From Phycisphaeraceae bacterium (GTDB lineage: Bacteria; Planctomycetota; Phycisphaerae; Phycisphaerales; Phycisphaeraceae), in the NCBI GenBank assembly GCA_016763955.1, contig JAESSU010000460.1:1-7317 (forward strand): a DNA stretch of 7,317 nt, read 5' to 3'. Within the stretch, counting starts at the first letter, position 1. Every line of letters starts with the position of its first letter. A model generated the notes under the pieces. The model had not been told where the DNA came from, did no database searches, and saw only the letters and a program-made list of their open reading frames with translations. Below, in pieces: positions 1 through 6,900 of this stretch. The position numbers and the translations under genes are program-made.

Positions 1-60
1 TGTAAAGTCAGTTTGTAATTCTCCATTGAGATAGACTTTTACTCGGCCATTACTTACAGA
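1..60 (-). pseudogene. Fragment of a laminin-G-like domain on the opposite strand, running off the left edge
   Basis: All three + frames have a stop within the first 40 bases (frame 3 TAA at 3 and TGA at 27, frame 1 TAA at 16, frame 2 TAG at 32). Read from base 60 down to base 1, the minus strand is open and gives S-V-S-N-G-R-V-K-V-Y-L-N-G-E-L-Q-T-D-F-T. The NGxVKVYLNGEL core is the typical strand-turn-strand of LamG/concanavalin A-like domains, which are common in giant bacterial surface proteins. The frame has no ATG upstream on the minus strand before a stop at 183-181, and from about base 79 upward that stretch is clearly coding on the + strand instead. So this is a piece of a gene joined in inverted orientation, not a gene that starts here. 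It may come from another part of the same large gene. The match is short (20 codons), so the family call is moderate. Confidence 0.5.
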
Positions 61-78
61 AGTACTGCTAAGAGTGCT
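61..78. other. Probable inversion or chimera junction
   Basis: Minus-strand LamG-like coding ends at about base 60 and + strand repeat coding is recognisable from codon 79 (V-G-A-V-G-Q-N-I-A-G-L-A-S-D). That 14-residue stretch aligns without gaps to the block at 2191 (F-G-A-I-D-A-S-L-N-G-Y-A-S-D). The switch of coding strand therefore lies within about 18 bases. A palindromic AGTACT sits at 61-66, but I see no longer inverted repeat or insertion-sequence end. Either a genomic inversion or an assembly/amplification chimera would give this picture. Confidence 0.5.
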
Positions 79-420
79 GTCGGTGCAGTTGGCCAAAATA
101 TTGCGGGTCTTGCCTCTGATGCACGCGGTCGGTTCTACAGTCTTGATAACAACGCAACCCTTCGTGCTAGCGGTATTCAATCAGCAGGCATGGACTTTAG
201 CGAATCCAACAACCTCTCGATTCTCGATGATTCACTTAATGGTGATTCGGATGTCACTGGCCGTCGCCGCTTGGCCTTTGTAGATGTCAATCAGCCCAAC
301 CTTTCCGTGCAAGCAACTTACCCCGGTGCGATTTTTGATCACCTTCAAGGTTACGGCTCTGCACTTGATGGCACGTTCTATTCGATCTATGACATTACCA
401 CGGTCGATGGAGGCGTTACC
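79..420 (+). repeat. Two copies of a G-A-x(8)-G-Y-A-S-D...F-Y-S motif block
   Basis: The protein carries a recurring block: G-A-(I/V)-x(4-5)-(L/I)-x-G-(Y/L)-x-S, then a few residues later G-x-F-Y-S-(V/I/L). Copies begin at codons 82 (GAVGQNIAGLASDARGRFYS) and 325 (G-A-I-F-D-H-L-Q-G-Y-G-S...G-T-F-Y-S-I-Y-D), 81 codons apart. Further copies lie at 2194, 3634 and 4197. The copies have diverged in DNA, so this is an old protein-level repeat. Each is followed by a short hydrophilic stretch and often by a propeller-type repeat. It probably forms a beta-strand pair or the opening strand of a propeller module; no family name is certain. Confidence 0.55.
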
Positions 421-3400
421 AATAACCAGCTCTTTAAATCCTTAGCGGACAACGCACCTGCCCTGTCCGTTAATGGTGATCTGGGTGATAACTTTGCCTT
501 CTCAACCATCGCTGTCACGCCGGACACCGTCGATGGTCCGGGCGTGGTTTACGCAATTAATACAAGCACCAACGGCCAGACTGAACTCTACGTTTTGGAT
601 GACAGCCGTGAAAACACAAGTGCTGCACACTTCCTTGGGAAAGTCACTGACAAATTTGGTGCAGCAATCACAGATATCCTGTCAATGGATTCTGATGACC
701 TAGGCATTCTCCACCTAGTGGGCTTTAACACCCAAGCACCCAACCCGACGACCACCATCGGCCAGACCAGTGAATTCACAGCCATTTCGGAAAATTATTC
801 ACCCATCGCCATGACAGTTACTGACACCGGACGCATCTTTGTGGTCAATGATAATGATGCTGATACCGATGGGGATGGCACCAAGGACTACGCACTTATT
901 GAGATCACCCGCACGGCGAATCTCACCGGCGGCATCGTGACCTCCATCATCAACCATGGCATCATTCAAGACCCCAACGACATCCAAGACGGTCTGGATA
1001 TCCAAAATATCTACACCCTCGAAACCGACCCCGTCACCGGTAAACTTTACACCGTCGGCACACGCGGAGACACCCAATCACGTGAGCCTTTTGAAATCAA
1101 CCCCATCAACGGCGTGGCTCAAGCTGTGGGCACGTTGGAAGTCAATGGCGTTGCTGTGACACAGGACATCAAAGCACTTGCTGCTCAGGAAATTGTAGAC
1201 CAAGTTCCAGAAGAAGCAGAAATGGTCTGGGTCATCGATGTGTCAGGAAGCACCACTGCGAACTTTGCCGGTGCACCCGTTGGAGACATCAATGGTGATG
1301 GTTTGGCAAACACGATTCTAGACTCAGAATTGGCTTCTCTAATTGATCTTAACCAGAGCTTAATTGATCAAGGGCTTGGCAGTTCCAATAGCGTTTCCAT
1401 TGTGATCTTTGGAACATCAGCTCAAACCTTGGATATGGATTTCACGACATCGATTGAATTTGATATCACCACAACACCTTCTGCTGATGTCGATGGCGAT
1501 GGTGTGGCTGACATCGTTCAGATTCTTCAAAATATTCAAATTGATACCGACCAAACAGGTGTTGGCACCGCGACCAACTATGAAGCCGCACTTACAGAAG
1601 CACATTCCGTCTTTGTAACGCGAGGCACACTTGCTGGCGAGGGTGTGATGACCTTCCTTTCCGATGGCGAGCCGACAGTGGGGTTAGCGACTGCTGAAAG
1701 TCCTTTGGGCGATCCTTTTGCCTATGGTGACGAAGTTGCTGCGTTAGAAAATTTAGGCATTCAGTTAAGAGCTTTCTCTGTCGGAAATACCGATGCGTTG
1801 CCAAACCTTCAAGTGATTGATGTTAATGCTCAGATAGTCAATACCACTGATGAACTCACCCAAGCGGTACTTGGTTCAGTCAATGTCGGCTTTGTTGAAT
1901 TCCTAGCCATACGCGACAATGCTGATAACACACAATCTCTTATTGAAATCAACATCAATCCCATCGACAGTAACTCAGACAGTCTCTTTGAAGAGCTTCG
2001 GGTTAGCGAACGTGGCACAGTGATGTACGACGATGCAAGCAATTTAAATCTAAATAGTAACATTGTTGATTTCGACTTTAACGCTCAAGATGAATTGATC
2101 GCTATTGAAGAAAGTTCTGACACGGGCTTACGTGCCTTGCTATTGGTGGATCAGGATAATCCAAGTGCAAATTCACGTTTGACGACGGACTTTGGTGCAA
2201 TTGATGCGAGTCTTAACGGCTATGCTTCGGATGAAGCGGGTCGATTTTATAGTGTGTTTGATAATGATGATCAGTCCAACCTCCAAGTCTGGACCAATGC
2301 AAGTGTGTTGTACACCATTGATCCGTCGGACCTTAACAGTGCAGCAATCACGCCGACGAACTTGCTCATCGATAGTGATGCCAATGGCATTCTTGATGTT
2401 TTCGATGCCGTGGATGTCAACGGTGATGGTTTAGCACAGGAAGTCATTGCGACACCTATTGCAACGTTAAGTCGTCCTAATCCACTGAGTACGGACTATG
2501 TGCCGATCAATGCGGTGGAGAATTTAGCACCCACTGGTGGTATCGCCGCAGCCGGTGCTAATATCACCATTACGGACTTTAGCAGTGCAGCGACTGGCGA
2601 CGTGGTGCGTGGGACAATCACGCTTACGGCCAACGCAACTACTGGTGAAACAGTCACGATTAATGATGGCTTTAATACGTTCACTTTTACATTTGGCACA
2701 AATGTTGTAATTGGGGCAGACGCTGCGGCCACGATGGTCAATCTGCTCACGGCCATTGATGCTCAGACGCTTAATGTCCAGGCTGTGAATACCAGTGCCA
2801 ATGGCAGCACTCAAGCATCAATCATCTACCAACAAGCAGGATTGTTTGCTAATTACAATGTCGTTGATATCGCGATCAACACAGCAGGCAGTGATCAACT
2901 GTACATGATTACGGATACAGGGACTGGTTTTGCGTTGTATAGCGTCGAGCGTGATGCTGATTTTGGAAGTATCACAGCTGTGACCCAAGTCACCAACGCT
3001 CAAGGTAATTTGATTTTCTACTTTGATGGTGTAAACAACTTAATACTTGCCAACATTCAAGCAACGGATTTTAATTCTGCCGTGGATGGTACGATGTATG
3101 TCGTTGCGACAGTGGATCGTAATGATGCAGAAAACGATGGTTTAACCAGCAGCGAACATTACGATGAAAACCTTGAACTCTTTAGAATCGACACCGCCAC
3201 TGGCCAAGCGACTTCACTAGGGCTGTTAACCGATGGCACTGACAATTATGCAGTGAGCAGTTACCAAGTCACCGCACTGGCTAGTGAGCCTACTACCCAA
3301 ACAATTCACGCAGTCTTGCGTCAAGGTGCAGTAGATAACCTAGTAACGATTGCAACAGCAGGAACAGCAACGGTCGTCAGTAATGGCGTGATCAAGATTG

Positions 3401-3969
3401 ACAATGCCAATACGAAGATCAGTAGCATCGACTTCGTTGAACAGTATGAACGTTTTGGCCGTGTCTTAGAGCGTGCAATTGTGGCTGTTAATGACAATGT
3501 CAATCCAGCGACAGGACAAATTGAACGCCAACTGCTTCGTATCCCGACGTATGGTTTCAAGGATGTGAATGGCAATGAAGCCTTGATCACGAACTTTGAT
3601 CCTAGCAATGACACTCAAAAGATAATGGACCTAGGTGTGATGCGTAGCAACCTCGTAGGTTACTCATCAGACTCACAGGGGATTTTCTTTAGTGTTATGA
3701 ATCAAGGCGATGGGACCCTTAACGATTCACTATGGTCCAGCGAGCAGTACATTGCCATCGCTGCACAGGTTCAAGGTCTCGCATTCCAAACAGCAGACGG
3801 TACTGCTGACAATTTCTATTCCATCATCAATTTTGCAGGTCAAGCAACGCCCTTTACCACGGATGTCTCACGGCCCACGCCCCTAATGGCGACATCATCA
3901 CCATGGATCAAGCGTTTGCAGAACTGGACCTCAAAACAGGTCGATTCACCGACCCCGTTCAGCTACTAA
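190..3969 (+). CDS. Giant multidomain surface-type protein, N-terminal-side part (propeller-like repeats and vWA domain), both ends artificial
   Basis: The reading frame from the first ATG gives 1259 codons, but the ATG is not the real start. The frame is open from base 19, repeat homology begins at codon 79, there is no usable ribosome-binding site, no signal peptide follows, and the ATG lies inside a repeat. Domains in order by residue from the ATG: G-Y-x-S/FYS motif block (about 45-75); propeller-like repeats (about 100-333); vWA domain with MIDAS D350-x-S-x-S, T462 and D492 (about 343-572); a second motif block with paired calcium-type loops (about 668-751); a small TINDG/FTFGT domain (about 802-889); further repeats to about 1220. 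No Cys is present. The last ~29 residues (from about 3884) look unlike the rest, with two Trp and Lys/Arg-rich sequence, and are read out of frame; the true protein continues in frame 3. Probable role: exported adhesin or surface scaffold, inferred from domains only. Confidence 0.85.
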   Translation: MDFSESNNLSILDDSLNGDSDVTGRRRLAFVDVNQPNLSVQATYPGAIFDHLQGYGSALDGTFYSIYDITTVDGGVTNNQLFKSLADNAPALSVNGDLGDNFAFSTIAVTPDTVDGPGVVYAINTSTNGQTELYVLDDSRENTSAAHFLGKVTDKFGAAITDILSMDSDDLGILHLVGFNTQAPNPTTTIGQTSEFTAISENYSPIAMTVTDTGRIFVVNDNDADTDGDGTKDYALIEITRTANLTGGIVTSIINHGIIQDPNDIQDGLDIQNIYTLETDPVTGKLYTVGTRGDTQSREPFEINPINGVAQAVGTLEVNGVAVTQDIKALAAQEIVDQVPEEAEMVWVIDVSGSTTANFAGAPVGDINGDGLANTILDSELASLIDLNQSLIDQGLGSSNSVSIVIFGTSAQTLDMDFTTSIEFDITTTPSADVDGDGVADIVQILQNIQIDTDQTGVGTATNYEAALTEAHSVFVTRGTLAGEGVMTFLSDGEPTVGLATAESPLGDPFAYGDEVAALENLGIQLRAFSVGNTDALPNLQVIDVNAQIVNTTDELTQAVLGSVNVGFVEFLAIRDNADNTQSLIEININPIDSNSDSLFEELRVSERGTVMYDDASNLNLNSNIVDFDFNAQDELIAIEESSDTGLRALLLVDQDNPSANSRLTTDFGAIDASLNGYASDEAGRFYSVFDNDDQSNLQVWTNASVLYTIDPSDLNSAAITPTNLLIDSDANGILDVFDAVDVNGDGLAQEVIATPIATLSRPNPLSTDYVPINAVENLAPTGGIAAAGANITITDFSSAATGDVVRGTITLTANATTGETVTINDGFNTFTFTFGTNVVIGADAAATMVNLLTAIDAQTLNVQAVNTSANGSTQASIIYQQAGLFANYNVVDIAINTAGSDQLYMITDTGTGFALYSVERDADFGSITAVTQVTNAQGNLIFYFDGVNNLILANIQATDFNSAVDGTMYVVATVDRNDAENDGLTSSEHYDENLELFRIDTATGQATSLGLLTDGTDNYAVSSYQVTALASEPTTQTIHAVLRQGAVDNLVTIATAGTATVVSNGVIKIDNANTKISSIDFVEQYERFGRVLERAIVAVNDNVNPATGQIERQLLRIPTYGFKDVNGNEALITNFDPSNDTQKIMDLGVMRSNLVGYSSDSQGIFFSVMNQGDGTLNDSLWSSEQYIAIAAQVQGLAFQTADGTADNFYSIINFAGQATPFTTDVSRPTPLMATSSPWIKRLQNWTSKQVDSPTPFSY
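484..1190 (+). repeat. Beta-propeller-like repeats before the vWA domain
   Basis: At least two long repeat units of the same type as the C-terminal array are visible. Each has a hydrophobic strand ending in (V/I)-(Y/F)-(A/V)-(I/V), then a L-(Y/I)-x-(L/I)-(D/T)-x line, then a G-x-(V/I)-x-D turn and a second strand ending in V-G. Unit one runs from about 490 to GFNTQAPNP (721-747), which closely resembles G-Y-N-A-D-V-P-N-P at 6045-6074 in the later array. Unit two starts at about 797, has LIEITRTANLTGG at 895 and ends in K-L-Y-T-V-G-T near 1060. A degenerate third piece (F-E-I-N-P-I-N-G-V-A-Q-A-V-G) leads into the vWA domain. An acidic calcium-type loop (850-888, D-N-D-A-D-T-D-G-D-G-T-K-D) is inserted in unit two. 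The propeller fold is an inference from the strand pattern. Confidence 0.5.
1216..1905 (+). other. vWA domain with intact MIDAS and inserted calcium-type loops
   Basis: The domain starts at V-W-V-I-D-V-S-G-S-T-T, where D350 (1237), S352 and S354 of the parent frame form the D-x-S-x-S part of the metal-ion-dependent adhesion site. The MIDAS threonine is T462 in G-T-A-T-N-Y-E-A-A-L (1573) and the second aspartate is D492 in F-L-S-D-G-E-P-T (1663). All metal-binding positions are kept, so metal-dependent ligand binding is plausible. Directly after strand one come a D-I-N-G-D-G loop (1285-1311) and I-L-D-S-E-L-A-S-L-I-D-L-N-Q. Later there is a D-V-D-G-D-G-V-A-D loop (1486-1512). This arrangement is known from a vWA subtype in large exported bacterial proteins, often with RTX or other calcium-binding parts. 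The domain closes at about V-G-F-V-E-F. Confidence 0.88.
2191..2442 (+). other. Motif block followed by tandem calcium-type loops
   Basis: The block opens with F-G-A-I-D-A-S-L-N-G-Y-A-S-D and G-R-F-Y-S-V-F-D-N-D-D, the clearest copy of the repeated GYASD/FYS motif. A L-Y-T-I-D-P-S-D-L line follows, then two loops in a row at 2371-2442: D-S-D-A-N-G-I-L-D and, after V-F-D-A-V, D-V-N-G-D-G-L-A-Q-E. The spacing of the acidic residues fits EF-hand/dockerin/thrombospondin-type-3 calcium loops. The pair is not a full dockerin, because the two-helix ~60-residue frame with its conserved linker is missing. Calcium-dependent stiffening of the chain is the likely role. Confidence 0.5.
2593..2856 (+). other. 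Small 'TINDG...FTFGT...AAATMVNLLTAI' domain
   Basis: The sequence G-E-T-V-T-I-N-D-G-F-N-T-F-T-F-T-F-G-T, then G-A-D-A-A-A-T-M-V-N-L-L-T-A-I-D, then V-Q-A-V-N-T-S-A-N-G-S-T-Q-A-S-I, ending in a G-x-x-A-N-Y turn, shows a hairpin, a helix and a second hairpin. This order resembles modules in phage tail proteins, the flagellin hook IN motif region and many large bacterial surface proteins. It is about 85 residues long (residues about 802-889 of the parent frame) and interrupts the propeller-like repeats. I recognise the pattern but cannot assign a family with certainty. Confidence 0.4.
2872..3340 (+). repeat. Further propeller-like repeats with LYSVERD and LFRID lines
   Basis: The strand pattern Q-L-Y-M-I-T-D, A-L-Y-S-V-E-R-D-A-D (2935) and T-M-Y-V-V-A-T-V-D, then E-L-F-R-I-D-T-A-T-G-Q-A-T-S-L-G (from 3175), matches the signature L-(Y/F)-x-(I/V)-x-(R/T)-D-x(2-4)-G-x(6-10)-(V/L)-G of the repeats elsewhere. 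The I-D-T-x-T-G-x-x-x-x-L-G line is typical of secreted bacterial propeller repeats, in which a stored value and a 'difference' strand alternate. The units here are less regular than in the C-terminal array. From about 3340 to 3630 the repeat signature fades, with only weak strand-like segments such as A-I-V-A-V-N-D-N-V and Q-L-L-R-I-P-T-Y-G. Confidence 0.4.
3868..3883 (+). other. Frameshift site: sense frame moves from frame 1 to frame 3
   Basis: Frame 1 reads as family-like sequence up to about N-F-Y-S-I-I-N-F-A-G-Q-A-T-P-F-T-T-D-V-S (near 3870). Frame 3 reads as family-like sequence from N-G-D-I-I-T-M-D-Q-A-F-A-E-L-D-L-K-T-G (3885 on). The two overlap, since frame 3 is open from 3810 and frame 1 to 3966. 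Frame 3 before 3883 holds two Cys codons in an otherwise Cys-free protein, so the switch probably lies close to the C-run at 3880-3883. One extra C there would restore a single frame (R-P-T-P-P-N-G-D-I-I). The neighbouring CCC at 3874-3876 is another candidate. No canonical X-XXY-YYZ slippery heptamer is present, so a sequencing or assembly indel, or a real disabling mutation, is more likely than programmed frameshifting. Confidence 0.75.
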
Positions 3970-6900
3970 GTGCGGTTGGTTTTAGCTCGTTAAATATCTC
4001 TGATTTTGATGTCAATGCAGCAGGCAAGATCATTGGCATTGATAAGTCCGCTGGCGCTGGTAATACACGTCTGGTTCAAATTGACACCGATGCCCATTAC
4101 AATGAACCACGCAATCTTGCCTTTACAACCGACACAGGGTCGGACATTTTAGATGTGCAAGTACCCTCTATTTTAGTGCACGCATTAACGGAAGACGGTG
4201 CAGTTGATGACAACCTCGTCGGCTATGCGTCTTCTTATGATCTTGAAGGTAATGTTTACTTCTACTCAGTCTATGACCATGAGCAGATGAACAACTTGCT
4301 ACTTCGAAGTTATAACGACAACGCTGCGGGCAATGCAGTTAATGATATTGACCATATCCCAATGCCATCTCTGCAAGGTGAACTCTCAAATGACTACAAC
4401 ATTGAAGCTTTAGCTGTACTGGGTGTCCAAGATAGTTTTGGCAATGAACGTGTATTCTTCTTCCATGATCCAGTGACTTCTAATTTAAGAGATGTTAATC
4501 CATTCTTCCCTATCAATGATTCAACCATGTCACTGGTAGAAGTTTCCCGTGATGTCAATGGCAATGTCACCGGCAGCACCACGATCGGTAATGTGGTTGA
4601 CCGCCTTGGCGGCGCGATCCATTCGATCTTCGATGCCACTGCCGATCCGACTGATCCACTGGTTCCCACACTCACACCTGCCCGCCCATTGGATCTATCG
4701 AGCTTGCTTGTGGACCCTTCAACAATCAACAACATTGATAATACAACTTCTCCGACCACCTTTGATATTCAGTTAGACATCACAGGCGGGCTCTCTGATT
4801 CACAGATATCTATATTTGTTGAGGCTGTGAATTTCTGGGAATCCATCATCATCGCCGATATCCCCGATTATACAGATGAATTTGGGACCATCATTGATGA
4901 CCTGATCATCACAGCTAGTGGCCAAGAAATTGACGGAGTCAATGGTATTCTGGGTCAAGCGGGGCCGACTATTATCCGTGGTGCAGAAGATAACTTTTTA
5001 CCTGCTGCGGGTATCATGCAGTTTGACACAGCGGACCTCGCGTCTTTGGAAGCCAACGGTCAATTGCGGGACGTGATTATCCATGAAATGGGACACGTTT
5101 TAGGGTTTGGCACACTCTGGGATTTACAAGGTCTTCTCAATGATACTGACCTTCAAAATCCATTTTTCACCGGTGTTCAAGCGACGGCTGAGTATGAATC
5201 CCTCTTCGGTATTACAGACTCAAGTGGGGTGCCAGTCGAGCAAGATGGCGGTCAAGGCACAGCTTATGCGCACTGGGATGAAACAACATTTGATAACGAA
5301 TTGATGACCGGTTTTATCAATGCGGGGATCAACCCACTAAGTCGTATTACCGTGGCCAGTCTAGCGGATCAAGGCTACGGCGTTAACATCAGTAACGCTG
5401 ATGCCTACTCGCCTCCAGGTACGGGAGCCTTAACGGGTCTGCAACTCTACGAAGACCAAGATGGTTGGATCTTCCTAGGTGGTGATGCACTAAACTACAC
5501 AGGCAATCTCTCAGGGTCCTTTCTCGCGGCACAAAACTACAGCCACATCGCAGCACAAAACGATGGCACAGTCTTCGTCATCACCGGCACAGGTTTAGGA
5601 GCAACCCTTAGCCAAATCCCAGTGACCAACACCTCGGCGATCAATACCATCGGCACCATCAGTGACAACAGTGCGCTAACGCAATTACTGCAAGTCACCG
5701 CTGTGGGAGCTGATCCTAATAATGACAACGTGATCTATGGCGTAGGCTCAACTGCCGATGCCCTACTGCCAACGGATGTACTAGGCAGCCTCGGCACCCT
5801 GAATCTTAATGTCCAAGCGTTGACAGTGGTGAGTGATAATACGGTTTACATCGTTTCACTTAATGACAACAACACGGCTGGATCGACTACTGACGATTTC
5901 TATGAACTCTACAAAGTCACACGCGATGCCACGACAGGACTCGTTTCTAGTACAACCAATGTGGGTAAAATTGTCGATAGTAATGGTGTTGTAATCACCG
6001 AAATCAATGCCATCGCAGCAAACGCAGCGGACGAACTTTACATCATTGGTTACAACGCAGATGTGCCCAATCCCAATGTCAATGTCGGCGGTGATCTGGG
6101 TAACGATTACAACATCGTAGGCATCACAGCTGACAATCAAAACCAAATCTATGCACTAAATCTCGATCAAGGGCCTTACATTGGTCTGTACAACATCAAT
6201 CGTGATACCGATGGCTCGTTGTCTGATACCGATGCTTATGAATTCGTAGCCAATGTCACCGAATCGACCAACGGCTTCCCACTGCTTAATATTCGTGCGA
6301 TAACGGATAATGGCACCGACCTGTTCGCACTAGGCTATGCCCCGGATCAGTTGGTTCCATTAAATTCGATTGGTGACACCTCTGTAATTAATAGCGAAAT
6401 TAACAGCTTGCAAGGGCTCACAATCACGACCGGCGATGAATTATTAGCAGTCGACCTGCGTTCAAATGGCCTAACTTACCTATATAACGTTGAGCGTAAT
6501 GCGGTCAATGTCGTGACGGGGATCACACTCGTTGATGTCGTGAACAATGCCGGCCAGGCGATTTTAGGTCTTAGCGATCTGGAAGCTGGTGATACCGTGG
6601 GGACTGCAAGCCAAGTCTTCGGTGTTGGTTCTGCCGAGGGTGCCCTGCTACCTGCGGACTTGTTGGATAATCTCTCTACGATACTCGATGTCCGTGCCAT
6701 GGCTGTCACCAATACGGGTGATATTTATGCGGTGTACAAGGATGCGACTGATCAGAACTTCCATCTTGCTTATATCGCATTACAAACTGATGGCTCGTTT
6801 ACCTTCACGGACGTGGGCGCGATCGTTGATACGGGAAACACGAACATCTTCGACATCGCTGCTTTGGAAGAAAGTGGTGGCAACTTGTTCCTCGTGGGTG

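Noticed and set aside
74..283. Short + strand open frame in frame 2 (69 codons)
   Set aside because: It overlaps the real frame-1 coding sequence, has no domain or ribosome-binding site, and its residues show none of the repeat pattern of the region.
2371..2442. Dockerin domain
   Set aside because: Two acidic loops are present, but the ~60-residue paired loop-helix frame with conserved linker is missing, and similar single loops occur inside the vWA and repeat regions.
3321..3614. Minus-strand open frame of about 97 codons, and similar minus-strand frames across the window
   Set aside because: They lie entirely opposite strong + strand coding sequence, have low-complexity Ser/Arg/Val-rich products and no recognisable motif; they are shadows of the Asp/Asn/Thr-rich sense codons.
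3870..3890. Programmed -1 ribosomal frameshift
   Set aside because: No X-XXY-YYZ slippery heptamer in the right phase, no evident upstream Shine-Dalgarno-like stimulator and no clear hairpin right after. A one-base indel in a C-run explains it more simply.
4394..4759. Minus-strand open frame of 121 codons opposite the linker and repeat before the protease
   Set aside because: The + strand frame 3 here continues the repeat signature and leads without break into the protease domain. The antisense product has no domain.
5082..5120. Serralysin/matrixin or astacin-type protease
   Set aside because: The HEMGH motif is not followed by a His at the HExxHxxGxxH position (it reads G-F-G-T-L-W). The third His lies 63 residues on before E-L-M, which is the leishmanolysin layout.
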